From the NCBI GenBank assembly GCA_030142905.1, contig JASJOG010000144.1, positions 372,001 through 436,000 on the forward strand: a stretch of 64,000 nt of DNA. Direction: 5' to 3'. Shown here one piece after another: positions 35,101 to 45,440 of this stretch (positions are counted from its first letter, which is position 1; the number at the start of each line of letters is the position of its first letter). This DNA is from Heliopora coerulea. Its lineage: Eukaryota; Cnidaria; Anthozoa; Scleralcyonacea; Helioporidae. The notes below the pieces were generated by a model. The model was not told the origin of the DNA. It saw only the letters and a program-made list of their open reading frames with translations, and did no database searches. Position numbers and translations under genes: made by a program.

Positions 35101-38100
35101 ACTTTATGTCAACGCCTGGTGAGATCATCCGATTAAAACTTTATGGATGATCCTTAAATAGCTGCAAAGAGTAGGTCACGTCATCAGAACCAACGTAGTA
35201 TTTACAGATTAATTGATGAGCTGTTTTAATCTGAAAGTCATCAGAACCAACGTGGTATTTACAGATTAATTGATGAGCTGTTTTAATCTGAAAGTCTGGA
35301 TTAATTAGTAACCAGCATGTTCTTTGTGGTCATCTCAACCTGCTCTTTGCGACAATTGAGAGATAGTAAATACTTTGTGTAATTAGATGATCATATGAAG
35401 GCATTGAAAAGAAATCGAAATATTATCACCTTGCTTTATGTCTTGTTCATCAGTTTATATCTTGAGTTGTTTACAGGATATGCATTTTCGGATTACGTTT
35501 TCTCAAATTTCTTCATTTGTCGGCTGCCAGCGGACTCCTATTGTCCTCGTGAGATTATCAACAATGTTGAAAGCCTGGACGTACAGTTTCAACCCGTCAT
35601 TCAACATTGTTCAATCATTGCTGAACGAGATGGTGAAACCGTGTGACCGAAGAGAAATATTTTTAAATAACCGACAAAGGTCTTTTTGTTGCAGACGTGC
35701 CCTCAGCAAATTTATGCCATCTTCACGCAGTGTACAGATCATAGAAAACCACTTTTACATGCGTTATACCATACGTAACGTTCCGATGATAAATAAGAAT
35801 AAACAAATTTCCAAAAAGATTGTCGAGTTGAGTTTACTAAAATTAATGACATAAAGCTTTATTTATTTGTTTTTTAAACCATTCTAATTCTAATTATCTT
35901 TATTTAAAACTATGGTGCTATTTTACTACAACAATATTTACAAAAGAAAATATTTTATAAAAAATAGTAATCTTCCAATTGGCTGTGGGACACGCTTGCA
36001 TGCTAAACTCAAATCTTGGGTTTTAGAACAAAATCTTTCTCGGAGTTTGTTTTTTTCCTTTATTTTTTGAAATTGTCGTCGGGTAATGGTTGCAATGGTA
36101 ACCTGCGTCCGTTTCCTCACTTTTCCGACTGTCGTCAATGTTAATTGGCGTATGTAAACAAGGTACAAAATTGACTAATAAATCATCAAATCTCTATTAT
36201 ACTCACACTGATGCTTTATTAATTAATCCCTGCATCACATTTACAGACACTTCTGCTCTCATTTGCTCGTATTTTCTCAGTAAAACTGGTGTTTTTAGTG
36301 GTTCTGTCCTTTAGAAACTTTTTCCAATCTTCCAAAGATGACTTTGAGCAGGTCTTAGAAGTAATTTACAAAGTTCGTGTCCATTCTGTATCGGGATATA
36401 AAGACTGTATATCCCGCCACTCATTTTATTAATACTACTAACAACATCTCTCTAATAGAAATCAAACCCAAACCAAAAAATATTTCTCTCCAAACCCAAA
36501 ATATTTCTACGACGTTCAAGGCATGACCTGACAGGAGAACGTTCTTCTGGTTCTGATCTTCAAGCGAGCATAAATAGTAGCAGTCTTGGACAGATACTAA
36601 TTGTACTATGAATAGCATGAATCACCTGTTGGGCATTAGGTAGTAAAAACTAATTCTCCGCCATTCGAATGTTTTTTTGTAGGAATGCGTCGAGGAATTT
36701 TGCAAGAGTATGAAATATGTCCAGTCTTAGACTTAGCAATATCAACCGAACGTCCATAATTGCTGGCAAGGAGCCCTTGGATATTCAACATTGCAACGTT
36801 GCATGATCTCGTCTTGTCCATATTTCCATCACGCCAGCCCAAATTTGGCTAATGCCTTCGCGCATGTTTTTGACAAATACACTGTTCAGCATGCCGATGG
36901 CTAAATCCGCGACAAATTACGATGTCGACAACTGATCCACAGGAAGCTTGTTAAAAGTGGTTCAGGCGAGGAAATTAAACTGTAAGTGACCAGGAACTGA
37001 AGTCAAGGTAGAGAATTACCTGAACAGGCATCAAACCACTGAAAAGTACGCTTACTTTTTTTTAGGTAAAAATGAAGACATGAACAAGCCTGTAGTGTAT
37101 CTTCTCTGCTTCAGCACCAAGGAACTTTCTAGACTCGAAGAACAATGTTTCAATATCCAAAAAAGGTCGGCTGACGTGAGGAAGAGAAGTAATGTAATAT
37201 TCTAGAACTAAACCGAGAGCGGTACCATCGGTAAAATCTTCTCTCATCTGCTTTATTACAGGTAAGTTAACCTCTGAGTTGTTATAAAAGACTAGGAAAA
37301 ACTTTCTTATAAGTTTGAAAAAGTGCTTTCGACACAGTCCAGCCAGTCAGTGCCAAGAACCTACGGAACCGGAAGACGTGTAAAGAAACTGGGCTCTCTA
37401 TTGTTCTCCGATTAAATAGAAGCCCGCGACGTCACTGAAGTTTGACCAATCGTTTGTTAAACGCTGACGTCTTTCCACCACTGAATAGCTATGTATAATC
37501 TATGTCATGTAAAGGTCAGTGATCGCTTGAACCAGCTGCTACACAATACTGACGGATCATGCCGACGAATACTCATGCTGACAATTCATGCTGACAATTC
37601 ATGCAGACAAACTATTCTCGTGAATTCTCCCTCGCAGCTAGATTTATTTTGTGGACTGCAAGCCGTTGCTAGTTCACAGGGGGGACAAAAGCAAGGAATA
37701 CCAGCATTGGTACTCAAATAGTCACTTGGAAATTACGTTTCTGAGACCTTGTACTAACAATCCTTTTTGTCAAGTGGGGGCCTTATTCGGTTGAGAAACC
37801 CGTCGCGCGATTGGCCCAAAGGTAACTCGAGGTTCACGGAAAGTGAACTATATGTTTTCAAGGGTTTTACGTGAACTACAAACCTAGACGGTCAGTTGTC
37901 CTTGTCAGATTTTGGTTCGGTAGCCATTTAGTCTTCTGATCGACAGTCAAGTATCGTGACCGCATATCTGTGGAAATCTCTTACAATCCTCTTTTATGAG
38001 CTTGAACGTTGCGTGCAGGATTTACGTTAAAGAAGGGAGTTACAGGAAAGGAAGCATTCCCAGCTTTTGTACATTGTATATCCACTTACGCTAATGACTG

Positions 38101-39502
38101 CGTTAACTGACGAGTTGCGCGACAAATGAAACAATTTAATTTCCTCTAAAGAGTTAAATTAGTCAAAGACGAGTCATCCGTCGTGATCAAAGGATACAAG
38201 GCTTCATATGTGCGTTTGTATTAATACGTTGTACGAAGAGATATTGATCGATAAAGCTGATATGAATTAAATTCGCCTGAGTTCAAATTGACGATTGCGC
38301 GACGTCTGAAACGGCCCTAAAATTAAGAATTGTTGAGAAATGATAGCGTTATACTGGCCGTAGCTTTTTCTTTATACAAATTAAGAAGTAATATTCACCG
38401 TGTTATCGAGGTTAATTAAAGTAGGCATCATCGATGGCTTTTGGATACTGCCGTGATGAAAATCACCGTGTATAAAGTTTTTCTTGGCTTAGCAAAATTT
38501 CGGGTCGACTCGAGATCAACGTTGAGATTTGCCCGTTTAAGGTGTCACGGCCACTACAATAGTGAAGCATAAAGATGGCCGCTAGCGTTATTAAGATTAG
38601 GCCGAAGGCCCTTTAACAAGAAACTGTTGTGTAGTAAACTATTCTCCGTTTTGACGTACGTACATATGTGATCATCCGTTGCCGCACAATTCCTGCTTGC
38701 GCTTCCTTCGCGAACGTTACAGTAGGTCTCTTGAGAGTGAATTTGTGCACATCTGGATGAACATCCTTATGCGAAAATTCTACCTTGCAGATTAGCCTTT
38801 AGGCTAAGGCTCAGCGCCAGAGTTCTATTATCTCAACACTTACTGTAGGTGTGATCTTAAGCCTAAGGCATAACCTTATCTTTACCCATGTTCTAACCCA
38901 AAATCCTAACCATGACAACTCTCATGCAACCTTCAGATGGATACGATTGAGCTATTACCCATTTGGTGTCCACATATTCGTCATGATGAAGTGTCGAGTA
39001 AAGTACTGCGACGTTCAAGGAATTTCTGTTGGATAAAAATAAGTTGGAAAACGAACTCAAGCGGAAAGCGATGAAAGGACAACGTGCGCACTTTCTGCTC
39101 AAAGTGAGAATGGCCAAGTAATCGTCGAAAATGTTGGCCAATCGATACTTAATGGAATTGACAGTTATACAAAACAGCAAGTACACTGTGCAAATAGACG
39201 CCGACTCTTCAGTTTTACTGAAGGTAAATCGTGTTAAAAATCTTTTATGAGAATAATTAAATTAGATAATTCGAATCAATCGCTGGAAACACCGTACCTG
39301 TTTGAAATTTAGATTTTTGAAAGTGGTCACGGAACGCCTTGTCAAACAGACCAACGTTATTTTGGAGTCCCAAAATGATGAACTGAACGAAAAAGCCAGC
39401 GACACTGACAAGCCAACCCCAGCCACCGTCAGGAACCTTCCTCACATTACAGTTCGAACCAGTCTTGCTCTCAGATTTCTCGTCTTTCTCTTGCTCGGCC
39501 AT
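25757..39502 (-). CDS. SLC16/monocarboxylate-transporter-like protein, gene B (5 exons, 531 aa)
   Basis: Tandem paralogue of gene A, in the same orientation and upstream of it. Joining 39502-39298, 32424-32178, 28860-28527, 28067-27698 and 26196-25757 gives 1596 nt with one frame and phases 1, 2, 0, 1. DGGWGW is at residues 25-30. Later landmarks are YWFSRYLATATG, FGRLFFGRLSD, ITNFTGFVIYMISFG and GPPIAG, followed by a last helix FIVHWLMP. The expected topology is 12 membrane helices with both ends cytosolic. The tail lacks the 37-residue repeat array of gene A and keeps one GKIND motif and the conserved end VDVQLN...SEASS. As in A, residues typical of proton-lactate carriers are not evident, so the substrate is open. 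Confidence 0.92.
26197..27697 (-). other. Gene B intron 4, nothing recognised
   Basis: 1.5 kb of unique-looking AT-rich sequence with no exon, repeat array or long inverted repeat that I can support. Confidence 0.5.
27698..28067 (-). CDS. Gene B exon 4 (TM7-TM11)
   Basis: After CCTGCAG: PGYAQELNVSKKRSS through FGRLFFGRLSDRPGV to GPPIAG, donor GTGAGT. 370 nt, the most conserved exon between the paralogues. Confidence 0.92.
28068..28526 (-). other. Gene B intron 3, nothing recognised
   Basis: 459-bp intron. The corresponding gene A intron is about 5.9 kb, largely because of the LINE. Confidence 0.6.
28527..28860 (-). CDS. Gene B exon 3 (TM5, TM6, central loop, TM7)
   Basis: After acceptor CACCTGTAG: YLATATGIALAGSGVG, a central hydrophilic loop (SSSNQCNGEGEKGHEKP), then FVPFVYV and donor GTAAGT. 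334 nt, with two extra loop codons relative to gene A. Confidence 0.92.
28861..32177 (-). other. Gene B intron 2
   Basis: 3.3 kb with one clear structure, the 312-bp tandem duplication at 30599-31222. Nothing else recognised; the open frames at 29249-29512 and 29697-29942 show no domain. Confidence 0.5.
30599..31222. repeat. 312-bp direct tandem duplication
   Basis: Two adjacent copies, 30599-30910 and 30911-31222, aligned without visible indels. They share for example CACAACTATTG, CACAGTTGGTCTGGTTAGCA and AGAAGTGTGATGCGGAAGGG, with roughly a dozen or so substitutions. Non-coding. Confidence 0.9.
32178..32424 (-). CDS. Gene B exon 2 (TM2-TM4)
   Basis: After acceptor ACTTTTAG: GWVSSLALGNMFLFAP to SLPYWFS, donor GTAAGC. 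247 nt, equal to the gene A exon. Confidence 0.92.
33017..33187 (-). mobile_element. MITE family 1, copy 2
   Basis: 171-bp element aligning end to end with the reverse complement of 616-797 (TIR CGGGGACGGCGGAGC / GCTCCACCGTCCCTG, internal CCAAATGTAATGTTGAAACA). Flanked by CATAT on both sides (33012-33016 and 33188-33192). The different 5-bp TSD shows independent insertion. Confidence 0.88.
34157..34586. mobile_element. Long inverted repeat (foldback), ~190-bp arms
   Basis: Arms 34157-34346 and 34395-34586 are reverse complements with about 80-85% matching (for example TACACCTTTTGCT, ATTTTATTCAATCGACAT, GCCAACAGACGACCA). They are separated by about 48 bp. No open frame of note. Probably a MITE or foldback element. 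Confidence 0.8.
35180..35293. repeat. 57-bp direct tandem duplication
   Basis: Copies 35180-35236 and 35237-35293 differ by one base (GTAGTATTT versus GTGGTATTT). Non-coding. Confidence 0.92.
39298..39502 (-). CDS. Gene B exon 1 (N-terminus and TM1)
   Basis: ATG at 39502 (MAEQEKDEK), SLC16 signature DGGWGW, then TM1. Ends QT plus one base before donor GTACGG. Confidence 0.9.
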
Positions 39503-39665
39503 ACCTAGTTTCTTTTGGCATCAATTCCGTAAGGTAGACCAACTTCACGAATCCCTAATGATGGAGCTGTCGCCGGTTCTGGTAATTTATCTCGACGATA
39601 GGCGAAGAAATAACTGAAATCCAATACTCTCGATTTTCATTGGATGAAATCTGTCGTGCGAGAAA
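39503..39665 (-). promoter_or_regulatory. Gene B proximal promoter/5' UTR block with inverted CCAAT box
   Basis: Homologous to 21352-21515 upstream of gene A. The CCAAT box (plus ATTGG at 39639-39643) lies about 140 bp before the ATG, as in A, next to a shared TCGAGAG. Alignable sequence fades beyond about 39665. Confidence 0.6.
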
Positions 39666-40319
39666 AGCCGATATTATGTCCGTATCTTGTTCGTTAGTTA
39701 TGACTAGATATTCCACATTCTATCTGGAGTGAGTTGATTCACCCCTGCATTGCTGGTGAATGCATCTGAGGAAATCTGAAATTGCCGCGGTGGAAATGCT
39801 TTGATATCGTCTGGCCAGTAAGCCAAGCGAAATTCCTTGAATATTTGAGTCAAGAGAAATCCACTCAAGTTTGTTTTCGCCATTCTCATAGAAGTCACCG
39901 ACTTAAAGTCCGTTCAGACAGTAGGCGCTTTACGCTCACCCGTACTAACCATACTTCGCAACGTGCGTAAAATAGCCACACGTCATCTGACGATGCTACT
40001 GGCTCTGAACGTGTGGCCGTGATTGACGTGTTCAGTGTGGACTGTACGGTCAGTATTGTGCTGGCCAATTTTTCGCACGTACAATTACGGCGAAGCGTTA
40101 TGGATCTTGCGTAAACGGACGCTTAATTCGCAGATATTTTAAATGTTTGACCTTTGATCTCGAGAGAACATAGCGGCAGCAAACAAAACACCTCTGCGCA
40201 GGATTCAGTATCATTATTTACTAATGCATCGTGTCTCGTCCAGATGAGGAATATAGACAAAATGTGTGAAGCTTTCAGGCGAGTTTATGATCCTTTGAAG
40301 CCTTGTTCAATGGAGAATT
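39666..40319. other. Upstream region of gene B, nothing recognised
   Basis: About 650 bp between the duplicated promoter block and the left TSD of the BEL/Pao element. No exon or repeat that I can name. Confidence 0.5.
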
Positions 40320-40324
40320 GGGGT

Positions 40325-40479
40325 TGTATAATATTTGTAAGATAGACTGCGGGCCCAAGCCCTGAACTGGTTCGGTGCGCCCCAGATATAACTTCTTGTC
40401 ATGGTCGAAGGTCTCGAAGGTTCTATTTACCTATTCAAACAAAGTAGATTCCATTCAAGAATTAACTCAATATTTTTTA
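40325..40479 (+). repeat. 5' LTR (155 bp)
   Basis: Begins TGTATAATATTTGTAAGATA and ends CTCAATATTTTTTA. It has about 25 bp (CGCCCCAGATATAACTTC region) that the 3' LTR lacks, and a few substitutions. Confidence 0.9.
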
Positions 40480-40497
40480 TGGTGCCGACTCCCGGGA
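40480..40497 (+). other. Primer-binding-site-like sequence
   Basis: TGGTGCCGACTCCCGGGA starts directly after the 5' LTR, with the TGG expected to pair with a tRNA CCA end. I cannot name the tRNA with confidence. Confidence 0.6.
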
Positions 40498-40628
40498 ACG
40501 TGTAACAACGTCTTTTAAGTAAAGAGGGGTTTTTTTTTTTCTGTAACGCTGAGTAACTGAATGTAATCCTGTCTGAATTAAAGAGAAGGATCAAGATACG
40601 GAAGGCTCATCGAAGCTACGTTCAGAAA

Positions 40629-41260
40629 ATGATGGACAGTGCAGCAGAGATCATTGCTGCGAAAGAGGAAGCAGGTTACAGGAAGTTGAATTTGATCTTG
40701 GCAACATTAAAGGCCAAATCTGATGAACTGAGGAAATTCGACAATGAGATTGGGAGTTTGATTCAGACCGATAACATTGACACTGAAGTAGAGGAAAGCT
40801 GCGAATTTAACTGCGCTATTCAAGCGAGGATTACGGAAATTGAAGCGCTTATGGCCAAGTCCGAAGCCACGAAGAGTACTCAAAAACCGACCACTCCGAA
40901 TGCGGAAGGAAACGCTCATGCCAAATTACCGAAGCTTCATTTGGGAAAATTTTCTGGAAACCCGATTGAATGGCCTTCATTCTGGGACTCTTTTGATTCA
41001 GCTGTGCATAAGATTTAAGATTTCTCCTCGAAAGATCAGCTGCAAATGTTATTTCTGGACTAACTCTCACAAATTCAAATTATGATCATGCAATAGAGTT
41101 GCTGAAGAATAGATTTGGCAATCGTCAAGTGATAATTACAAGCCACATGGATGCACTTACGAAGTTACAAAGGATTACAGCTCCGCACGACGTGAAAGCA
41201 CTTCGTCACGACGTGAAAGCACTTCAGGGGTCTGGAGATTCTAGAAATTTCTGATGAAAT
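40629..41260 (+). pseudogene. BEL/Pao gag, N-terminal part
   Basis: An ATG at 40629 opens 129 codons with a helical, charged N-terminus and the DUF1759-like phrase LPKLHLGKFSGNPIEWPSFWDSF. The frame closes at 41018. Gag-like sequence (LKNRFGN, LTKLQ) continues in another frame, with an 18-21 bp tandem duplication (CACGACGTGAAAGCACTTC) near 41190-41225. Broken by at least one indel. Confidence 0.8.
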
Positions 41261-41780
41261 GTATGGATGTTTTCTGACTCCAATAATCATGCAGAGATTG
41301 CCGGAGGAAATTCGTATTATGATGTCTCGCGAGCTTTCATCCGAGACCTGGGTGCTAAAGGATATTATGCAGGCGTTTAACAAGGAGTTGAAACTCAGAG
41401 AACAGTGTACATTCTTTAAGGATCCAAACCCCCCCCAAGACAAACCACCTAGGAATGGTGATAGAGGTAAGCAACCTCATTCTTCTGCACTCCTTTCAGA
41501 TGCTCCACCCCAGCAGTCTGTCTGGTGTTCTTACTTTAACCAAGCACACCCCAGTGTAAAATGTGGCATAAATACCAGTGTAGATGCAAGGAAGCAACTA
41601 CTAAGAAAGAAAGGCAGATGCTTTCAGTGTTTAAAGGGTGGACATGTCGCTAGAAATTGCAAGGGTAATTCAAAGTGTTTAAAATGTCATGGATTACATC
41701 ACACATCTATATGTGACAAGGATTCAAGACAAGTAAACAAGGAGGGTACCCAATCTAGCATGAATTCAAGCAGTCAATAA
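41259..41780 (+). pseudogene. BEL/Pao gag, C-terminal part with CCHC zinc knuckles
   Basis: Contains a proline-rich linker and the nucleocapsid motif CFQCLKGGHVARNC (C-x2-C-x4-H-x4-C), followed by a second C/H-rich motif, CLKCHGLHHTSIC. These bind nucleic acid in retroelement capsid precursors. Ends with a stop at 41778-41780, before the protease frame. Confidence 0.85.
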
Positions 41781-41799
41781 TAACCAAGCATCAACCAGT

Positions 41800-42309
41800 A
41801 TGTATGTGGATGAGTCTAGGAGGTCTGTACTCCTACAAACAGCTAAGGCTAACATTGTGAGACCTGACGATGGAAGAAGCTCAGTGACAATTCGGTTGGT
41901 GTTTGATTCGTGCAGTCAACGGTCTTATATTTCGCAAGGTATTAAAGAAAGAATGAAGCTTGCCGTTATTGGAGGAGAAACTCTACTGATTAAAACTTTT
42001 GGTGAAGGAGATGCCAAACTACGTGAACGTGAGGTGGTACAAGTTGGAATCAAGACAATTAGTGGTGAAATGGTTTATGTATGTGCATTTGTCATTCCAG
42101 TTATTTGTGGAGCATTGAGCCAGCAGCCAATTCAATCTGCAAGATGCAATTATGAACATTTAAGAGACCTTTTCTTGGCAGATGATTCATCTGGAATCGA
42201 CGAGCTACCTATTCAAATGCTTGTTGGAGCTGATTACTATTGGTCGTTTGTTGATGGAGCAGTCAAGAGAGGAAGACCAATGGAACCGGTAGCCTTATCC
42301 ACCAAATAG
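41800..42309 (+). pseudogene. BEL/Pao aspartic protease region (DUF1758-like)
   Basis: The frame carries VFDSCSQRSYIS, the position of the active-site aspartate in BEL proteases (commonly DSGSQ in relatives; here cysteine replaces glycine), and later IQMLVGADYYW typical of the DUF1758 domain end. Closed by a stop at 42309, while the following sequence belongs to the RT frame. Confidence 0.82.
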
Positions 42310-43756
42310 GGATACGTTCTATCAGGCCCAACAGCTGGTAAGCATCAAGGCTGGCAACTCCAATTCGATCAACCTTACCGCTACCCATGTTCTTAAAGTT
42401 GGAGTAGAGCATATCGAGAACGATCCATTGAGTACAGAACTGCGCCGATTCTGGGACTATGAATCGTGTGGCATTCAAGACAAGAGAACGTCACTATATG
42501 ACAGGGTTGTAGAGGATATTGAATTTGTTGATGGTAAATACCAAGTGCGACTGCCATTCAAGGAGGATCATGAACTACTTCCGGACAATTTCTTGGTCGC
42601 TAAATCAAGATTAAACGCGGTTCTACGACGACTTAAGTCTAACCCTCTGGTGCTGAAGCAATATCATGAAGTAATTCAGGAGCAACTTTATCAAGGTATC
42701 ATTGAGCCAGTAGAAGAATCTATCCCAGTGGAAACTGGACAAGTTCATTACCTTCCACACCATGAGGTACTACGCACAGATAAACAGACTACGAAGCTAC
42801 GAGTGGTCTATGATGCTAGTTCGCGAGCAGAGAGAAATCTTCCAAGCCTAAACAACTGCTTTTACGCTGGCACATCTATGATCCCACTTATGTACAATAT
42901 CCTTCTGCGATTCCGTGCATACAAGATTGCACGTACTGGGGATATCGAAAAGGCCTTTTTGAACATCTCTGTGAACCCAATGGACAGGGACTATTTACGG
43001 TTCTTGTGGGTCCGCAACCCAGAAGAAGAGAAACCGGAAATCTGTGTTTACAGATTTGCTCGAGTGGTGTTCGGAGTGTGTTCGAGCCCCTTCCTCCTAA
43101 ACTGTACGGTACGCCACCACTTAGTTAACCATGCCGTTGCCAAGAAATTTGCATCTGAGACATTGAAAAGCCTGTACGTGGACGACTACGTTGGCGGTGC
43201 CGACAGTGACAAGGCAGCGTTCGAGAAGTATGCCCAGCTAAAATCGTGGTTTCAAGATGGAGGATTAAACATGCGGAAGTGGATGACCAATTCATTAAAG
43301 GTACAAACAAGTATTGATGAAGCTGAGTGCTCATCGTCCACAGCATTCCAGGTTCCGTCCTCAAGTGATATTCAACAAGAGGACCAGACCTACGCTAGTT
43401 CCTTATTCGAGAAGGCCGAAATCAAAACATCAATCCAAAAGGTTTTGGGAATTGGCTGGAACCTTCAGCAGGATTCTTTAGTATTTGAATTTAATTCCAT
43501 ATGCGACGACACTCCAATTACAAAGAGGTCCATTCTTAGAGCGGCAGCCAGGCTATATGATCCTATAGGACTGCTGAGCCCAATCTGCGTCCTGTTCAAG
43601 ATTTTCTTCCAAACTCTGTGCAAGAATAAGGTCGATTGGGACGAACAACTGGAGCCCAATCTTTTTCAAGAATGGAAGGTTATCGTCGACAACTTGAATA
43701 AGGCCGAGAGTATTTCCGTGAACCGATATTACCTAGGCAATAATTCGGACAGATAG
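42310..43756 (+). pseudogene. BEL/Pao reverse transcriptase
   Basis: Open from about 42320 and clearly RT: YLPHHEVLR and LRVVYDASSRA (early blocks), GDIEKAFLNI with the motif A aspartate, FGVCSSPFLLNC (motif B) and the catalytic box YVDD with LYVDDYVGGADS (motif C). It is followed by the Peptidase_A17-like start (RLYDPIGLLSPICVLFK). The frame stops at 43756 soon after SVNRYYLG, where the RNase H domain should follow but does not. Confidence 0.92.
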
Positions 43757-43769
43757 AGCAAGAAGAATA

Positions 43770-44739
43770 TGAATTGGCCGAACAACTGTGACATAAGGAG
43801 GTACAGAGCCTGATTCGCAAGGATAGCAATTACGAGCAATCAAGGGTGTCTTTATCAATCTTTTGTGATGAGAACGGTATACTGCGTTGTGTTGGACGTA
43901 TGAAAAACGCCCCCCTGAAATACAACGCACGTTTTCCAATAATCCTCCCACGACAAGCTTACTTCACGCAACTTTTGATACTGGACTGTCACAGGGGAGT
44001 TATGCATAATGGTGTAAGAGATACACTGGTTGAGTTGAGGTCCAATTTCTGGGTTGTTAAGGGGCGACAAGCAGTACGATCAATTATCACCAAGTGCGCC
44101 GTTTGCAAGAAGGTCGAAGGAAGATGTTTCCAGATCCCGCCTCCACCTCATTTACCAGAATTCCGTGTCAATGATGAGTTTGCCTTTTCTAGAATAGGAG
44201 TGGATTTTGCCGGCCTGATATTCGTCAAGGATGTGTACGATCGTAGCTCTAGGATGCACAAAGCGTATATCGCATTGTTCACGTGTGCTTCCAATCGTGG
44301 ATTGCATTTGGAAATGGTTCCGGATTTATCAGCAGAAAGCTTCATAAGGTCATTTATCCGCTTTAAGGCAAGGCGAGGCAATCCTTCACTGGTTGTTAGT
44401 GACAATGAAAAAACGTTCAAGGACTCGAAGCTGAAGACTTATTGTATAAAGGAAGGAATTCAGTGGAAGTTCAACGTCGAAGCTTCCCCTTGGTGGGGAG
44501 GATTCTTCGAAAGATTAGTAAGATCAGTCAAGCGTTGTCTAAAGAAATGTCTGCGATCGTCGAGGATTAACTACGAAGAATTATCCACAATGCTCATCGA
44601 AATTGAAGGGGTCTTAAATTCAAGACCCTTGGCGTATGTGTATAATGAAATGGATGAACCACTAACACCGTCTCATCTGATTATTGGCAGAAGAATTCTC
44701 TCTAAGCTTCCGGCCATTGTCGAAACTGTGGAGTCCTGA
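43770..44739 (+). pseudogene. BEL/Pao integrase
   Basis: The visible parts are an N-terminal H2C2 zinc-binding module (H.GVMHNGV, then CAVCKK) and a DDE core: GVDFAG (first D), VVSDNEKTF (second D) and WWGGFFERLV (E). LNSRPLAY follows. It cuts and joins cDNA ends into host DNA. The frame ends at 44739; the C-terminal DUF5641-type part (about 44740-45170) is in other frames. Confidence 0.9.
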
Positions 44740-45169
44740 ACTTTGGGGACTCTTACTAAAAGAGCAAGATATCTTCATCAAAGATTAAACCATTTCTGGA
44801 GGAGATAGCGATCGGAGTATTTGACCGAACTGCGCGAACACCACAAGGTTAAAAATAGAATGAACTCTAGCCGGAAATTACGAGAAGGAGATATTGTGAC
44901 AGTTGAAGAAAGACTCCACGACAATTTTGGCGGTGGGAAGAGTAGAAAGGCTGTTTTACGGGAAGGACGATCAAGTAAGAAGTGCCGTGGTTCGGATAAA
45001 GTCTGAAGACCGTGGTACCGTCGAGTTGAGACGTCCAGTTCAGAGATTGTACCCACTCGAAGTAACCAGTTCAGTGAGTGAAGAAACCACTAATACAACT
45101 ACCAAGGAATTCCCTATAAGAATGGTTTCTGAGGACACAATCCCATCCGTCGTTGTCATGAAGAAATAG
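44740..45169 (+). pseudogene. BEL/Pao integrase C-terminal region, frameshifted
   Basis: Short frames encode HHKVKNRMNSSRKLREGDIVTV and then VRIKSEDRGTVELRRPVQRLYPLE, which match the usual DUF5641-like end of BEL polyproteins. They are in two different frames, and a stop at 45167-45169 closes the coding part. Confidence 0.8.
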
Positions 45170-45305
45170 AGATTGGCCTCAAATTAGAGAATACCATTTC
45201 AGAACATATCGTTGAAATTGTTAAAATTTTAAGTTTATTTAACATAATTGATGTTGTGCAGGTTATAACTTAATTGACTTCTTCGTCAATTAACGGGGGC
45301 GAATG

Positions 45306-45435
45306 TGTATAATATTTGTAAGATAGACTTGCGGGCGCAAGCCCTGAACTGGTTCGGTGGTCGAAGGTCTCTAAGGTTCTGTATACCTATTCAAATGAAG
45401 TAGATTTCATTCAAGAATTAACTCAATATTTTTTA
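45306..45435 (+). repeat. 3' LTR (130 bp)
   Basis: Matches the 5' LTR from TGTATAATATTTG to CAATATTTTTTA but lacks the 25-bp segment. The preceding TAACGGGGGCGAATG (45291-45305) is a weak polypurine-like tract. Confidence 0.9.
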
Positions 45436-45440
45436 GGGGT

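Larger units (their letters stand above)
32425..39297 (-). other. Gene B intron 1 (6.9 kb)
   Basis: Contains MITE family 1 copy 2, a long inverted repeat at 34157-34586 and a 57-bp tandem duplication at 35180-35293. The stretches 32425-33010, 33200-34150 and 35300-39297 show no gene or named element. A G-run at about 32815-32828 may reflect assembly uncertainty. Confidence 0.5.
40325..45435 (+). mobile_element. BEL/Pao LTR retrotransposon, defective
   Basis: A 5.1-kb element bounded by LTRs 40325-40479 and 45306-45435 and by the 5-bp duplication GGGGT (40320-40324 and 45436-45440). Order is gag, CCHC knuckles, DUF1758-type protease, BEL reverse transcriptase, integrase with zinc-binding and DDE core, and a C-terminal domain. 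This order and the 5-bp TSD fit the BEL/Pao superfamily. The reading frame changes several times, and the RNase H segment expected between RT and integrase is missing. The copy therefore cannot be autonomous. Confidence 0.93.
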
